Shown piece after piece: positions 42,970 to 51,300 of a stretch of DNA of 64,000 nucleotides. Where the stretch lies: assembly GCA_943361925.1 (NCBI GenBank), contig CALRIT020000007.1, positions 100,380-164,379 on the forward strand, read 5' to 3'. Source of the stretch: CAISCU01 sp943361925 (GTDB lineage: Bacteria; Bacteroidota; Bacteroidia; UKL13-3). The notes below the pieces were generated by a model. The model had not been told where the DNA came from. It worked only from the letters and a program-made list of their open reading frames with translations, and ran no database searches. The position numbers were made by a program, and so were the translations under genes. Numbering within the stretch: position 1 is the stretch's first letter; the number at the start of each line of letters is the position of its first letter.

Positions 42970-44112
42970 ATGAAGCCTCAATTTGTGAAGTCTATTTTGG
43001 GACTTAGTGTTTTTCTTTTGCTTTCTGTTCATGCTTTGGCACAAGAAAAAACCAAGTTCGAAAAGCTCATGGATTGGGGCTATAAAATTATGGAGGGTGA
43101 TAGTGCGAAGCCGAGAAAAGCGGTTTTAGTTCTATTGCCAATCTGGGGTGTTAGTCCCGAAACAGGTTGGCAACTCGGTATTTCTGCAGGTTATTTGCTA
43201 AAATTTTCTCAAGATAGTTTAACAAGGCCATCTATTGTTCGTTTGAACTGGCAGTTTACAGAAAAGAAACAGCTAAGTATTAGGCCTTCTGTTGATTTAT
43301 TTCTGAAAGGAAATAAGTACAATATTAAAGGGCAATTTGTATACAATAAATTCAATGAAAATTTCTGGGGAATTGGAAACAATACATTAAAGGATGACAA
43401 AGAGCTGAATAATTTTCAGCAATACAAATTGAATTTTCGCTTTTTAAGGCAATTTTTTAAAGGTGTTTATATTGGTCCTCAAATACAATATGAAAAACTA
43501 TATAATCTTGAACTTCAAGAAAATAGTAAGTTTTTAAATAAAGGAATTGCAGGTCTTGATGGATTTGAAACCTTGGGTTTAGGAATTGTATGTGTTTATG
43601 ACAACAGAGACCATGTTTTTTATACCCAAAAAGGAGCCTATTTGGAGGTTTCAAGTATCTGGAATAACAAATCATTAGGGGGGCAATTTAACCACAGCAA
43701 CTATTTTATTGATCTTAGAAAGTTCAAAACCCTTTGGAAAGACAATGTACTTGCATTTCAAGCGGTTGGAGCAATTAATATTGGTACAACACCTTACCGA
43801 CAATTAGGAACTATTGGAAATGAGGTTTATATGCGTGGTTATTATAATGGTAGATTCCGCGACCAACATATGTTTGCTTCCCAAGCTGAATTAAGAAAAA
43901 CTGTTTGGGGTCCGTTTGGAATGGTTGTTTTTGCTGGTTTGGGAAATGTTGGAAACAACCCTGAAGATTTATTTTCTTCTATTAAACCAAATTATGGATT
44001 GGGTATAAGAGGAGTAGTATTAAGAAAGGAACATGTCAATTTTAGAATTGATATGGGATTTGGGGCCAAAGGAATTAAAGGTTTGTACCTCACTATGGCT
44101 GAAGCTTTTTAA
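42970..44112 (+). CDS. BamA/TamA-family outer-membrane beta-barrel protein
   Basis: A 380-residue protein starting MKPQFVKSILGLSVFLLLSV with a signal peptide ending ALAQ. The frame is open further upstream but overlaps asnS, so 42970 is used. After a short N-terminal part the chain alternates strands with a pattern like the bacterial surface antigen domain: PIWGVSPETGWQLGISAGYLL near 50, ENFWGIGNNTL near 130, LGLGIVCVYDNRDHVFYTQKG near 215 and YMRGYYNGRFRDQ near 290. No POTRA domains precede the barrel, so this is not the essential BamA. It follows asnS by 13 bases and its 3' end overlaps the next minus-strand gene by 20 bases. Confidence 0.82.
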   Translation: MKPQFVKSILGLSVFLLLSVHALAQEKTKFEKLMDWGYKIMEGDSAKPRKAVLVLLPIWGVSPETGWQLGISAGYLLKFSQDSLTRPSIVRLNWQFTEKKQLSIRPSVDLFLKGNKYNIKGQFVYNKFNENFWGIGNNTLKDDKELNNFQQYKLNFRFLRQFFKGVYIGPQIQYEKLYNLELQENSKFLNKGIAGLDGFETLGLGIVCVYDNRDHVFYTQKGAYLEVSSIWNNKSLGGQFNHSNYFIDLRKFKTLWKDNVLAFQAVGAINIGTTPYRQLGTIGNEVYMRGYYNGRFRDQHMFASQAELRKTVWGPFGMVVFAGLGNVGNNPEDLFSSIKPNYGLGIRGVVLRKEHVNFRIDMGFGAKGIKGLYLTMAEAF

Positions 44113-44617
44113 TCATCACCATGTTTTCATAACAATTGGTTTCCATCTGAAAAGGAACAGTTCCTTGTGCTTCAAAACCCATCTTTTCATAAAACGAAAT
44201 TGCTTTAGGATTCAAAGCCCAAACACATAACCAATATTCTGAATAATCTTTATTACGAATAATTTTCTCTGCTTCAAGGATTAATTGTGTTCCGATTTTC
44301 TGTCTGCTAAAAGCCTCAAGAATGTATAATTTGCTAAGTTCAGGTCTTGAAATTCCATCAATTGGATTTTGCTTATCGTAGCAAATTTCGGTAACACCCA
44401 ATAAATTATTTTTTAGATCAGCCACAAGTTGAAAGCCTTCATCTTTCTCGATTTTACTTTCTAGGAAATCAGGTGAAAATTGCTCTTCGATAAAATTTGC
44501 ATATTCATCTGAAACACCTTCAAATCCATAGGTATGGATATAAACTGTTTTATATAGAATAGATAATTTTTTTGCATCATTAGGTCTGGCCGGCCTAATC
44601 TGAATATCAGAATCCAT
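44093..44617 (-). CDS. GNAT-family N-acetyltransferase
   Basis: A 174-residue acetyl-CoA-dependent acetyltransferase. IQIRPARPNDAKKLSILY opens the fold, LYILEAFSRQKIGTQLILEAE (near 92) is motif A with the pyrophosphate-binding R-x-x-x-G, and WLCVWALNPKAISFYEKMGFEAQG (near 130) is motif B. The substrate is unknown; the pattern resembles small-molecule or protein N-acetyltransferases. It is the last gene of a minus-strand run aspS-DUF3127-acyltransferase-ppx-GNAT. Confidence 0.92.
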   Translation of the reverse strand: MDSDIQIRPARPNDAKKLSILYKTVYIHTYGFEGVSDEYANFIEEQFSPDFLESKIEKDEGFQLVADLKNNLLGVTEICYDKQNPIDGISRPELSKLYILEAFSRQKIGTQLILEAEKIIRNKDYSEYWLCVWALNPKAISFYEKMGFEAQGTVPFQMETNCYENMVMIKKLQP

Positions 44618-44629
44618 AAAAGTATAATA

Positions 44630-45514
44630 TTAAGAATTATACTTATCGTACAAATGTAATAGTATACCGTCTTTTAGACCTGTATTAGCAGGCGCATAAA
44701 CCTTTTCAATATTTGCCCAACTCAGAATTCTTAAATAGATATCAGCTGAAACGTCAATAATATCAGCTCTATCAGGATTAAGTTTAAGTTGTTCAATTCT
44801 TTCTTGTAATGACATTTTAGAAACCTTTCTATGAAAGGTTTTTAATTGTTCACGGGTGAAAGTTAAATCCGATGACTCTTCATTAATCAAGTGGAAAATT
44901 TTATTGATCGTTCCACTAGTAACAATTGCTTCGAGTTTATCTAAACCTGCTGTTTTATGTTTAACCCAATTTTCGATAGTTTGCCAGGTTTTTTCTTTAA
45001 CTGCACCATCATAAGCACGCACTGTTCCAATATCAAATGACTCAGAATTTATGATTTTACAGTCTTTTATTACCGTCATTTCTGTACTACCACCACCAAC
45101 ATCAATACTTAAATAATTTTTACCTTTTTCGAAAAAATGTGAAATTGATTTTAGGATGATTTCACTTTCTTTTTGTCCATCAATAATCTGGATTTTAAGA
45201 CCAAATTCTTCTTCAATTTTCCTGACAATTTTTTGTCCGTTTTCTGCTTCTCTCATAGCAGAAGTTGCACAAGCCATATAATGATCCACTTCAAAAGCTT
45301 CAAGCATTAATTGAAACGCGTGCATTGCCTTAGTAAAGAGTTTTCGTTTTTCCTTACTGATGTATTTGTCTTTAAAGGCATCATCACCTAATCGAACAGG
45401 TATTCTAACAAATTCTACCTTTTTGAATTTTTCTTCTCCGGGATCATTTTCAACTGTTCTTACAATTTGTAATCTAACAGCATTTGAACCAATATCAATG
45501 GCAGCAAGTTTCAT
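44630..45514 (-). CDS. Ppx/GppA-type exopolyphosphatase
   Basis: A 294-residue ASKHA-fold phosphatase: LAAIDIGSNAVRLQIV at the start, ATSAMREAENG near 85, and SIDVGGGSTEMTVI near 135. Ppx/GppA enzymes hydrolyse polyphosphate or (p)ppGpp. This protein is the short form (about 300 residues), without the C-terminal HD-like domain of E. coli Ppx (513 residues). It stands between the acyltransferase-like gene (5 bases) and the GNAT gene (12 bases). A PPK2 gene 4 kb away works on the same polymer, but the two are not in one operon. Confidence 0.9.
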   Translation of the reverse strand: MKLAAIDIGSNAVRLQIVRTVENDPGEEKFKKVEFVRIPVRLGDDAFKDKYISKEKRKLFTKAMHAFQLMLEAFEVDHYMACATSAMREAENGQKIVRKIEEEFGLKIQIIDGQKESEIILKSISHFFEKGKNYLSIDVGGGSTEMTVIKDCKIINSESFDIGTVRAYDGAVKEKTWQTIENWVKHKTAGLDKLEAIVTSGTINKIFHLINEESSDLTFTREQLKTFHRKVSKMSLQERIEQLKLNPDRADIIDVSADIYLRILSWANIEKVYAPANTGLKDGILLHLYDKYNS

Positions 45515-45519
45515 GTAAA

Positions 45520-46431
45520 TTAAGGCTTAATTAGTTTGATAAACCAAGGTAAACGGTTCATTTTTAATCTGTAATAATGGAATTTCTCAGCACCAAAACT
45601 CTTGAAGAAACGTGCTATTCCAGGAATTTCTGAACCTTCAAAATCCAGAACCATTTTGTGTTCAGCAAACTGAAAAATCAGATTATCGAATAAAAAGTGC
45701 ATGGCCCCTGCATCTCTTCCGGATTCAGATGCAGTTCCTAAAATAAAAATAATTCGATTTCTATGACTCAAAAATAAACCTGCAGCTAGTAATTCATTGG
45801 TTTTATTGTAAACAGCTCTTGCAATTAATTTTTTTCTTTGCCAGGCTTCTTCCATGAGTTCAGAAAATCTTTGGTAATCTGCTTCTTTCACCCCTTTGGT
45901 CACAATTCCTTTATGAAGTTTGTAGAAATTAATGATATCGGCATGTGGAATAGTCTTGATTTCAATTTCCTGCTTTTTGGCTTTTTTCAGGTTCCTTTTG
46001 GCTTGCTCGTTATAGTCTTTGTAGATTTTATCGTAAGATTTATTTAGGTTCAAGAGGTAGTTTTTTGTCTTTTTAACCTTGAATCTTTCATCCAATAAAT
46101 GGTTTTGTTCATTTAGTTGAATTTCAATAAAACTGAATTTTTTGGGGATAGCCTCAATAAATTCTCGTAAAACTTCCTGACGAATTTCAATTTTGCTAAA
46201 AACACCTAATTGTTGAGTAAAGAAAGGCTGGTACAAGTAGTTTAGAAAATACTTTCTTCCTTTGGTAAGTGGCATTACTGCCGTATAATCGTCCAACACC
46301 AAGGCTTCCCAACCGGGTGAAACTGCATCGAGATACCAGGAAGAAGCATAGATAAGCGAGTTAATGGATTGTTCAATGCAAACATCCCATTTGGCTCTAT
46401 CTAAATCTTGGTGTTGGAGATATTGTATCAA
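45520..46431 (-). CDS. FemAB/BioF2-like acyltransferase
   Basis: A 303-residue protein with a GNAT-type fold. KDYNEQAKRNLKKAKKQEIEI near 146-166 is the linker seen before the second lobe of FemAB-like proteins, and LAAGLFLSHRNRIIFILGTASESGRD followed by GAMHFLFDNLIFQFAEH and FDFEGS-like LDFEGSEIPGI (near 225-275) match the acetyltransferase_6 pattern. Such enzymes transfer amino acids from tRNA or acyl groups to surface precursors; the substrate is unknown. The start MIQYLQHQD follows the DUF3127 stop by eight bases. Confidence 0.78.
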   Translation of the reverse strand: MIQYLQHQDLDRAKWDVCIEQSINSLIYASSWYLDAVSPGWEALVLDDYTAVMPLTKGRKYFLNYLYQPFFTQQLGVFSKIEIRQEVLREFIEAIPKKFSFIEIQLNEQNHLLDERFKVKKTKNYLLNLNKSYDKIYKDYNEQAKRNLKKAKKQEIEIKTIPHADIINFYKLHKGIVTKGVKEADYQRFSELMEEAWQRKKLIARAVYNKTNELLAAGLFLSHRNRIIFILGTASESGRDAGAMHFLFDNLIFQFAEHKMVLDFEGSEIPGIARFFKSFGAEKFHYYRLKMNRLPWFIKLIKP

Positions 46432-46439
46432 AATCGTAA

Positions 46440-46817
46440 TTAAAAAGGAAGGTCGTCAGTAGCAGAATCAGAAGTAAATTGTGGTTCAGGATCTGCATAA
46501 AAAGTTTCACCTGCTGCTGGTGCTGATGATGAACTTGCAGGTCCATTTAATTCAATTTTCCAAGCACGGATATCAGTATACCATCTTCCATTGTACTCTC
46601 TAGATTCAATATTAAGGGATGCCTTAATTTCGTGACCAACTGCAAATTTCTTTAATTCCTGAACTTTATCGTTCATTACACTCATACAAACTTTGCGAGG
46701 ATATTGTTCCATTGTTTCAATAACAAACTCTTGCTTTGACCAAGGTTTTCCTGCTTTACTCTGTCCGTTTGTTTCAGGCATTACCTGAATGATTTTTCCG
46801 ATGATATCTAGTGCCAT
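46440..46817 (-). CDS. DUF3127 family OB-fold protein
   Basis: A 125-residue protein starting MALDIIGKIIQVMPETNG and containing GKPWSKQEFVIET, ASLNIESREYNGRWYTDIRAWKIEL and a low-complexity acidic tail (ATDDLPF). The tail is like that of single-strand DNA-binding proteins, whose acidic C-terminal tip recruits partners. Members are thought to be OB-fold proteins of unknown role. It lies 74 bases downstream of aspS in the minus-strand run. Confidence 0.9.
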   Translation of the reverse strand: MALDIIGKIIQVMPETNGQSKAGKPWSKQEFVIETMEQYPRKVCMSVMNDKVQELKKFAVGHEIKASLNIESREYNGRWYTDIRAWKIELNGPASSSSAPAAGETFYADPEPQFTSDSATDDLPF

Positions 46818-46891
46818 ATGTTTAATTATTATGTTTTCTCTATTACAAGTTAATCATTAATTCAATTTCTGAAAATTTGATTTTAATGATT

Positions 46892-48673
46892 TTATTTTTT
46901 TGTGCTAATTCCTAATTCGTCTAGTTGTTTTAAAGCGATTTCTGATGGTGCATCAATCATGACATCTCTACCTGAATTATTTTTAGGGAATGCAATGAAA
47001 TCTCTAATCGAATCAGCTCCTCCGAACAATGAGCATAACCGGTCGAAACCAAAGGCAATTCCTGCATGTGGTGGTGCTCCAAATTCAAAAGCATTCATCA
47101 AAAATCCAAATTGTTTCTGAGCTTCTTCATCAGTAAAGCCTAAAAGCGTAAACATTTTCTTTTGTAAATCTTTGTTGAAAATACGAACAGAACCTCCACC
47201 TACTTCTACACCATTAATTACCATATCGTAAGCATTGGCACGCGGACTCACACAATCTTCACTTAGTTTATTTTCTGCTTGTAATTGTAGCATCTCATCC
47301 ACAATTGCAATGTCTTCAGGTTTTGGTGAAGTGAATGGATGATGCATAGCAAAAAATCTTCCTTCTTCTTCAATAAATTCCAATAAAGGAAAATCGATTA
47401 CCCACAAACAAGAGAATTTATTTTTATCTCTTAAACCTAATCTGCTTCCCATTTCTAAACGCAATTCGTTTAGGGCTTTTCTTGTTTTATCGGCTTTACC
47501 TGCAAGAATTAGTATCAAATCACCAGCTTCTGCATTCATTGCTTCGGCCCATGTTTTTAAAGCAGCTTCATCAAAGAACTTATCTACACTTGATTTGATA
47601 GATCCATCTGCATTTACTCTAGCGTAAACCAATCCGCTTGCTCCAACCTGAGGACGTTTTACAAAGTCAGTCAATTCATCTAATTGTTTGCGTGTATAAT
47701 CGGCACATCCTTTAGCACAAATTCCTACCACCAATTCTGCATCATCAAATACTTTGAAATTTTTACCTTTTGTCAAATCATTTAATTCCACAAAACGCAT
47801 ATCGAAACGAGTATCAGGTTTGTCTGAACCATAAAATTTCATGGCATCAGCATAAGTCATTCTTGGAAGTGAATCGATTTCAATTCCTTTTACTTCCTTA
47901 AACAAATATTTCACCAAAGCTTCAAACATATTGAGCACATCTTCCTGCTCAACAAAACTCATTTCACAATCTATTTGGGTAAATTCCGGTTGTCTATCTG
48001 CACGTAAATCTTCATCTCTAAAACATTTTACAATTTGATAATAGCGGTCAAATCCACTTACCATCAATAATTGTTTAAAAGTTTGTGGTGATTGAGGCAA
48101 AGCGTAAAACTCACCCTGATTCATTCTGCTAGGTACCACAAAATCGCGTGCACCTTCGGGAGTTGATTTAATTAAAACAGGTGTTTCTACTTCGATAAAA
48201 TCCTGGTTATCTAGGAAAGTACGGGTATGTCTGGCAACCTGATGGCGTAATTGCAAGTTCGCTCTTACATTATTTCTTCTTAAATCGAGGTAACGGTATT
48301 TCATACGAAGTTCATCACCACCATCTGTATTATCTTCTATGGTAAAAGGAGGAGTTATTGCCTCGTTTAAAACCTGAATTTTAGTAACTTCAATTTCAAT
48401 TTTTCCAGTAGGAAGGTTTGCATTTTTGTTCTCTCTTTCCTTTACCAAACCACTAACCTGCAAAACAAATTCACGACCTAGTTTACGGGCAGCGCTGCAC
48501 AGATCTGCATTTGTATCCATATTAAAAGCTAATTGAGTTAAACCATAACGGTCTCTCAAATCTATAAAGGTCATCCCTCCTAAATCTCTGCTTTTCTGAA
48601 TCCATCCGCATAAAACAACTTCTTTTCCAGCATCCGATAATCTGAGCTCTCCACAAGTATTCGATCTTAACAT
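46892..48673 (-). CDS. aspS: Aspartyl-tRNA synthetase
   Basis: A 593-residue class IIb synthetase that charges tRNA-Asp. N-terminal OB fold: RSNTCGELRLSDAGKEVVLCGWIQKS. The core has EVETPVLIKSTPEGARDF near 176 and QSPQTFKQLLMVSGFDRYYQI near 200. It continues with CFRDEDLRADRQPEFTQID near 220 and GIAFGFDRLCSLFGG near 550. The GAD insertion domain typical of bacterial AspRS occupies about 300-420. A -7-like TATTTTCG lies on the minus strand about 60 bases before the start. Confidence 0.97.
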   Translation of the reverse strand: MLRSNTCGELRLSDAGKEVVLCGWIQKSRDLGGMTFIDLRDRYGLTQLAFNMDTNADLCSAARKLGREFVLQVSGLVKERENKNANLPTGKIEIEVTKIQVLNEAITPPFTIEDNTDGGDELRMKYRYLDLRRNNVRANLQLRHQVARHTRTFLDNQDFIEVETPVLIKSTPEGARDFVVPSRMNQGEFYALPQSPQTFKQLLMVSGFDRYYQIVKCFRDEDLRADRQPEFTQIDCEMSFVEQEDVLNMFEALVKYLFKEVKGIEIDSLPRMTYADAMKFYGSDKPDTRFDMRFVELNDLTKGKNFKVFDDAELVVGICAKGCADYTRKQLDELTDFVKRPQVGASGLVYARVNADGSIKSSVDKFFDEAALKTWAEAMNAEAGDLILILAGKADKTRKALNELRLEMGSRLGLRDKNKFSCLWVIDFPLLEFIEEEGRFFAMHHPFTSPKPEDIAIVDEMLQLQAENKLSEDCVSPRANAYDMVINGVEVGGGSVRIFNKDLQKKMFTLLGFTDEEAQKQFGFLMNAFEFGAPPHAGIAFGFDRLCSLFGGADSIRDFIAFPKNNSGRDVMIDAPSEIALKQLDELGISTKK

Positions 48674-48811
48674 AGTTCTGTTTTTTTGTTTCTAATTTGG
48701 GTTCTGTCCAAAGGAGCGCGAAAATAGAAAATTTGAGGCAGATTTTTGTTTCAAAATAGTGTATCAAAGTAGTTGTGTTGAGAATAAGGCAATATTTCTG
48801 CTGATTGCCTT

Positions 48812-48819
48812 TACTTTTG
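48812..48819 (+). promoter_or_regulatory. tadA promoter -7 element
   Basis: TACTTTTG matches TAnnTTTG exactly. The predicted start of transcription (about 48826) gives a leader of about 10 bases before the tadA ATG at 48836. No convincing -33 element was seen. Confidence 0.55.
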
Positions 48820-48835
48820 TAAAAAAAATACAGAA

Positions 48836-49279
48836 ATGGGAGAATTATTCAGTGACGAATATTTTATGGAAATGGCCTATAAGGAAGCCCAAAAAGCTTT
48901 TGATGAAGGTGAAGTTCCGGTGGGAGCAATTGTTGTTTGTGAAAATAGAATCATTGGAAAAGGATACAATCTCACTGAAAGACTACATGATGTTACAGCA
49001 CATGCTGAAATGCAGGCAATTACCGCAGCCTCAAATTATTTAGGGGCGAAATATCTGGTTAATTGCCGCTTATATGTTACACTCGAACCTTGTATTATGT
49101 GTGCAGGTGCTATTTATTGGGCACAATTAGGTGAATTAATTATTGGCGCTGCCGATTCTAAGAGGGGATTTTTAAGGGAAGGAAAACACTTAATTCATCC
49201 TAAAACAGAAATTCGAAGTGGAGTTTTAGAAGACAAATGCAGTTTATTGGTCAAAGATTTTTTTAAGGGTTTGAGGTAA
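48836..49279 (+). CDS. tadA: tRNA-specific adenosine deaminase
   Basis: A 147-residue zinc-dependent deaminase that converts A34 to inosine in tRNA-Arg. The zinc and proton-transfer motif HAEMQAI lies near 56 and EPCIMCAGAIYWAQL near 85. MGELFSDEYFMEMAYKEA is a typical beginning, and FDEGEVPVGAIVV near 22 agrees with the family. A longer out-of-frame ORF overlapping its 5' half is a shadow. The next gene begins 11 bases later. Confidence 0.95.
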   Translation: MGELFSDEYFMEMAYKEAQKAFDEGEVPVGAIVVCENRIIGKGYNLTERLHDVTAHAEMQAITAASNYLGAKYLVNCRLYVTLEPCIMCAGAIYWAQLGELIIGAADSKRGFLREGKHLIHPKTEIRSGVLEDKCSLLVKDFFKGLR

Positions 49280-49290
49280 TTTTCTGGTCA

Positions 49291-50394
49291 ATGAGAATAG
49301 TATTTGGTGTCAAATCGATGTCTTTCAGAAAGTTTAAAAAGGACCAAAAAGAACTTGAGTTTTTGTTGATGGATAAAGAAGTTCTTGAAGTGCGACAAAA
49401 TTATTTCCACCTCTATTTTATTCCTGTTTTTCCACTTGGCAAAGAATATTTGATACATATGGAAAATGGTTTTAAAAGAAAAATTTCTGAAACAGAATTA
49501 GAAGCTGTCCAAAAAACTTTTATTCCTTATCGTTTTCCTTTTTTGAGTTTTAGTCTGCCAATTTTGCTAATTATTGGATTCTTAGTTTATTCAGCTTATT
49601 CCAAAATTTCTTTGGAAGTAGCAACTAATTCTCAGGAACAAGTTGCAAGCATGTATTATTCCTCGCTTCATACGAGTTTAAAAAATTCGAAAACAAATGA
49701 TTTATTGATTTTCGATAGAAGCAGACTTCCTGCTACAAAAGCAGATTCTGAAGAAGAGCAATGGGAATTTGATAATGAAGTTATGAAAGTTGGGGCCTGG
49801 ATAAAGGAAAGAACAGGAAATAGATTTACACTTTGTTTCATTGAAAATGGGGAAATAGACTTTGTTTCTCAGAATAAAAATGACCTCAATAAAATTCCAG
49901 ATTTACCTTATATAAATGATAATGTTATGGTATTGACCCTGGATGAACTGGAAGCCACGATACCCAAAGATGGTTCATTGTATTTTCATGCATCCGAGGC
50001 GGTGGTTCCTTTAGGGAAAAGAAAGGGTTATTATAGTTTAAATAACATCGTTAAAATAAGAATACCGGAGCCTGAAATCATGATGGCCCAAGGACTTGAA
50101 TCGAATGGAAAATACATTTTGATGAACCTGGCTAATATGGGAGTAAATGCACAAATTGAAGAAATTCGCACCATTTATGGGAATTTGGATTGGAAAGAAA
50201 AGTTTCCAAAAGATTTTCCTGAGTGTTCAAGAGAAAACGGCTGTAGTATTCAGTTAGGTGCAACTTTTAAAAAGGATATTTTCCCAATTCAAGTAGCAAA
50301 AATGAAACTAAGCTTTGGCAAAGGGAACTGGATTACCTACTTAATTGTGGTTAGTAATGAAGATATTAATCTGATTGAAATCTATAAGAATTAG
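49291..50394 (+). CDS. Membrane protein of unknown function
   Basis: A 367-residue protein. An N-terminal cytoplasmic part (~90 residues, with LYFIPVFPLGKEYLI near 45) precedes one membrane helix, FPFLSFSLPILLIIGFLVYSA near 91-111. A soluble part of about 250 residues then follows, without recognised domain. The motif FIPVFPLGKEY resembles small zinc-ribbon/PH-like membrane-anchored proteins whose N-terminal segment begins with a short 'FIP.FP.G' strand; this is only a weak hint. ATG at 49291 is used; an ATG nine codons later is also possible. It follows tadA closely and precedes sod by 100 bases. Confidence 0.65.
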   Translation: MRIVFGVKSMSFRKFKKDQKELEFLLMDKEVLEVRQNYFHLYFIPVFPLGKEYLIHMENGFKRKISETELEAVQKTFIPYRFPFLSFSLPILLIIGFLVYSAYSKISLEVATNSQEQVASMYYSSLHTSLKNSKTNDLLIFDRSRLPATKADSEEEQWEFDNEVMKVGAWIKERTGNRFTLCFIENGEIDFVSQNKNDLNKIPDLPYINDNVMVLTLDELEATIPKDGSLYFHASEAVVPLGKRKGYYSLNNIVKIRIPEPEIMMAQGLESNGKYILMNLANMGVNAQIEEIRTIYGNLDWKEKFPKDFPECSRENGCSIQLGATFKKDIFPIQVAKMKLSFGKGNWITYLIVVSNEDINLIEIYKN

Positions 50395-50493
50395 AAGCTT
50401 AAAACCTTTTGTTTGATAAACGTGTTAATTAATTAGGCAATCATATGTGGCCAAATTTTAAACACATATATTCGTAAAATAAATTATAAAAAA

Positions 50494-51102
50494 ATGGCAT
50501 TTGAATTACCGAAACTCGGATACGAGTACAACGCTCTTGAGCCGCACATCGATGCGCGCACAATGGAAATCCATCATTCTAAGCACCACAATGCTTATGT
50601 AACCAATTTAAACAATGCAATTGCCGGAACTGATACTGAAAAGTTGAGTTTGGAAGAAATTTGCAAAAACATTAGCAAACACCCTGTTGCAGTAAGAAAC
50701 AATGGTGGTGGTCATTTTAACCACAGCATGTTCTGGAATATTCTTAGTGGAACTCCTTCTTCTCCATCTGCTGAATTAGCTGCTGCTATCGAATCAGATT
50801 TAGGTGGGTTGGATAAATTCAAAGAAGAGTTTAACAAAGCTGCTACAACCAGATTTGGTTCAGGTTGGGCATGGTTAAGCGTAAATGCTGATAAGAAATT
50901 AGTTGTTTCTTCAACTCCAAATCAAGACAATCCTTTAATGGACGTGGCTGATGTAAAAGGTACTCCAATTTTAGGATTAGATGTTTGGGAGCATGCTTAT
51001 TATTTGCATTACCAAAACCGCAGACCTGATTATATTGGTGCATTCTGGAATGTAATCAACTGGACAGAAGTTAGCAGAATGTATGCTGAAGCTGTAAAAT
51101 AA
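50494..51102 (+). CDS. sod: Iron/manganese superoxide dismutase
   Basis: A 202-residue dismutase converting superoxide to peroxide and oxygen. The metal ligands are visible: His in IHHSKHHNAYVTNLN near 27, His in NNGGGHFNHSMFW near 76, and Asp and His in LDVWEHAYYLHYQNRR near 165. The metal preference cannot be assigned by eye. A TATATTCG element about 25 bases upstream is a likely -7 box. A strong terminator follows at 51121. Confidence 0.96.
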   Translation: MAFELPKLGYEYNALEPHIDARTMEIHHSKHHNAYVTNLNNAIAGTDTEKLSLEEICKNISKHPVAVRNNGGGHFNHSMFWNILSGTPSSPSAELAAAIESDLGGLDKFKEEFNKAATTRFGSGWAWLSVNADKKLVVSSTPNQDNPLMDVADVKGTPILGLDVWEHAYYLHYQNRRPDYIGAFWNVINWTEVSRMYAEAVK

Positions 51103-51120
51103 TTTATTTAAAATATAGGA

Positions 51121-51150
51121 AACCGCATTCTTTTTGGATGCGGTTTTTTT
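51121..51150 (+). terminator. Terminator after sod
   Basis: AACCGCAT (51121-51128) and ATGCGGTT (51138-51145) pair around a 9-base loop and are followed by T residues up to 51150. Confidence 0.9.
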
Positions 51151-51176
51151 GTGCTTTCTAATATTTTTGATTCTTT

Positions 51177-51222
51177 ATAACTCGCTAAATCTATACTAAT
51201 ATAGGTAGATTTAGCGAGTTAT
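51177..51222. repeat. Perfect 17-bp inverted repeat between sod and the peptidase gene
   Basis: ATAACTCGCTAAATCTA (51177-51193) and TAGATTTAGCGAGTTAT (51206-51222) are perfect complements with a 12-base loop that itself contains CTATA/TATAG. There is no T tract, and it lies 35 bases before the promoter of the next gene, so it may be an operator or an RNA hairpin rather than a terminator. Confidence 0.85.
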
Positions 51223-51256
51223 AGTGTTTAGTTGTGCTTTTTGATGAGTGGCTTTT

Positions 51257-51283
51257 TTGCTTTCAACACATCCATTACATTTG
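51257..51283 (+). promoter_or_regulatory. Promoter of the prolyl oligopeptidase gene
   Basis: TTG at 51257-51259 and TACATTTG at 51276-51283 are separated by 16 bases, a clean TTG / TAnnTTTG pair. Transcription would start near 51290, eleven bases before the ATG at 51301, which rules out the longer frame starting at 51232. Confidence 0.7.
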
Positions 51284-51300
51284 ATTTAAATTCAAATCTA

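Noticed and set aside
48759..49043. 94-codon plus-strand frame overlapping tadA
   Set aside because: It is out of frame with tadA, which has clear zinc-deaminase motifs and a -7 element placed for the tadA start.
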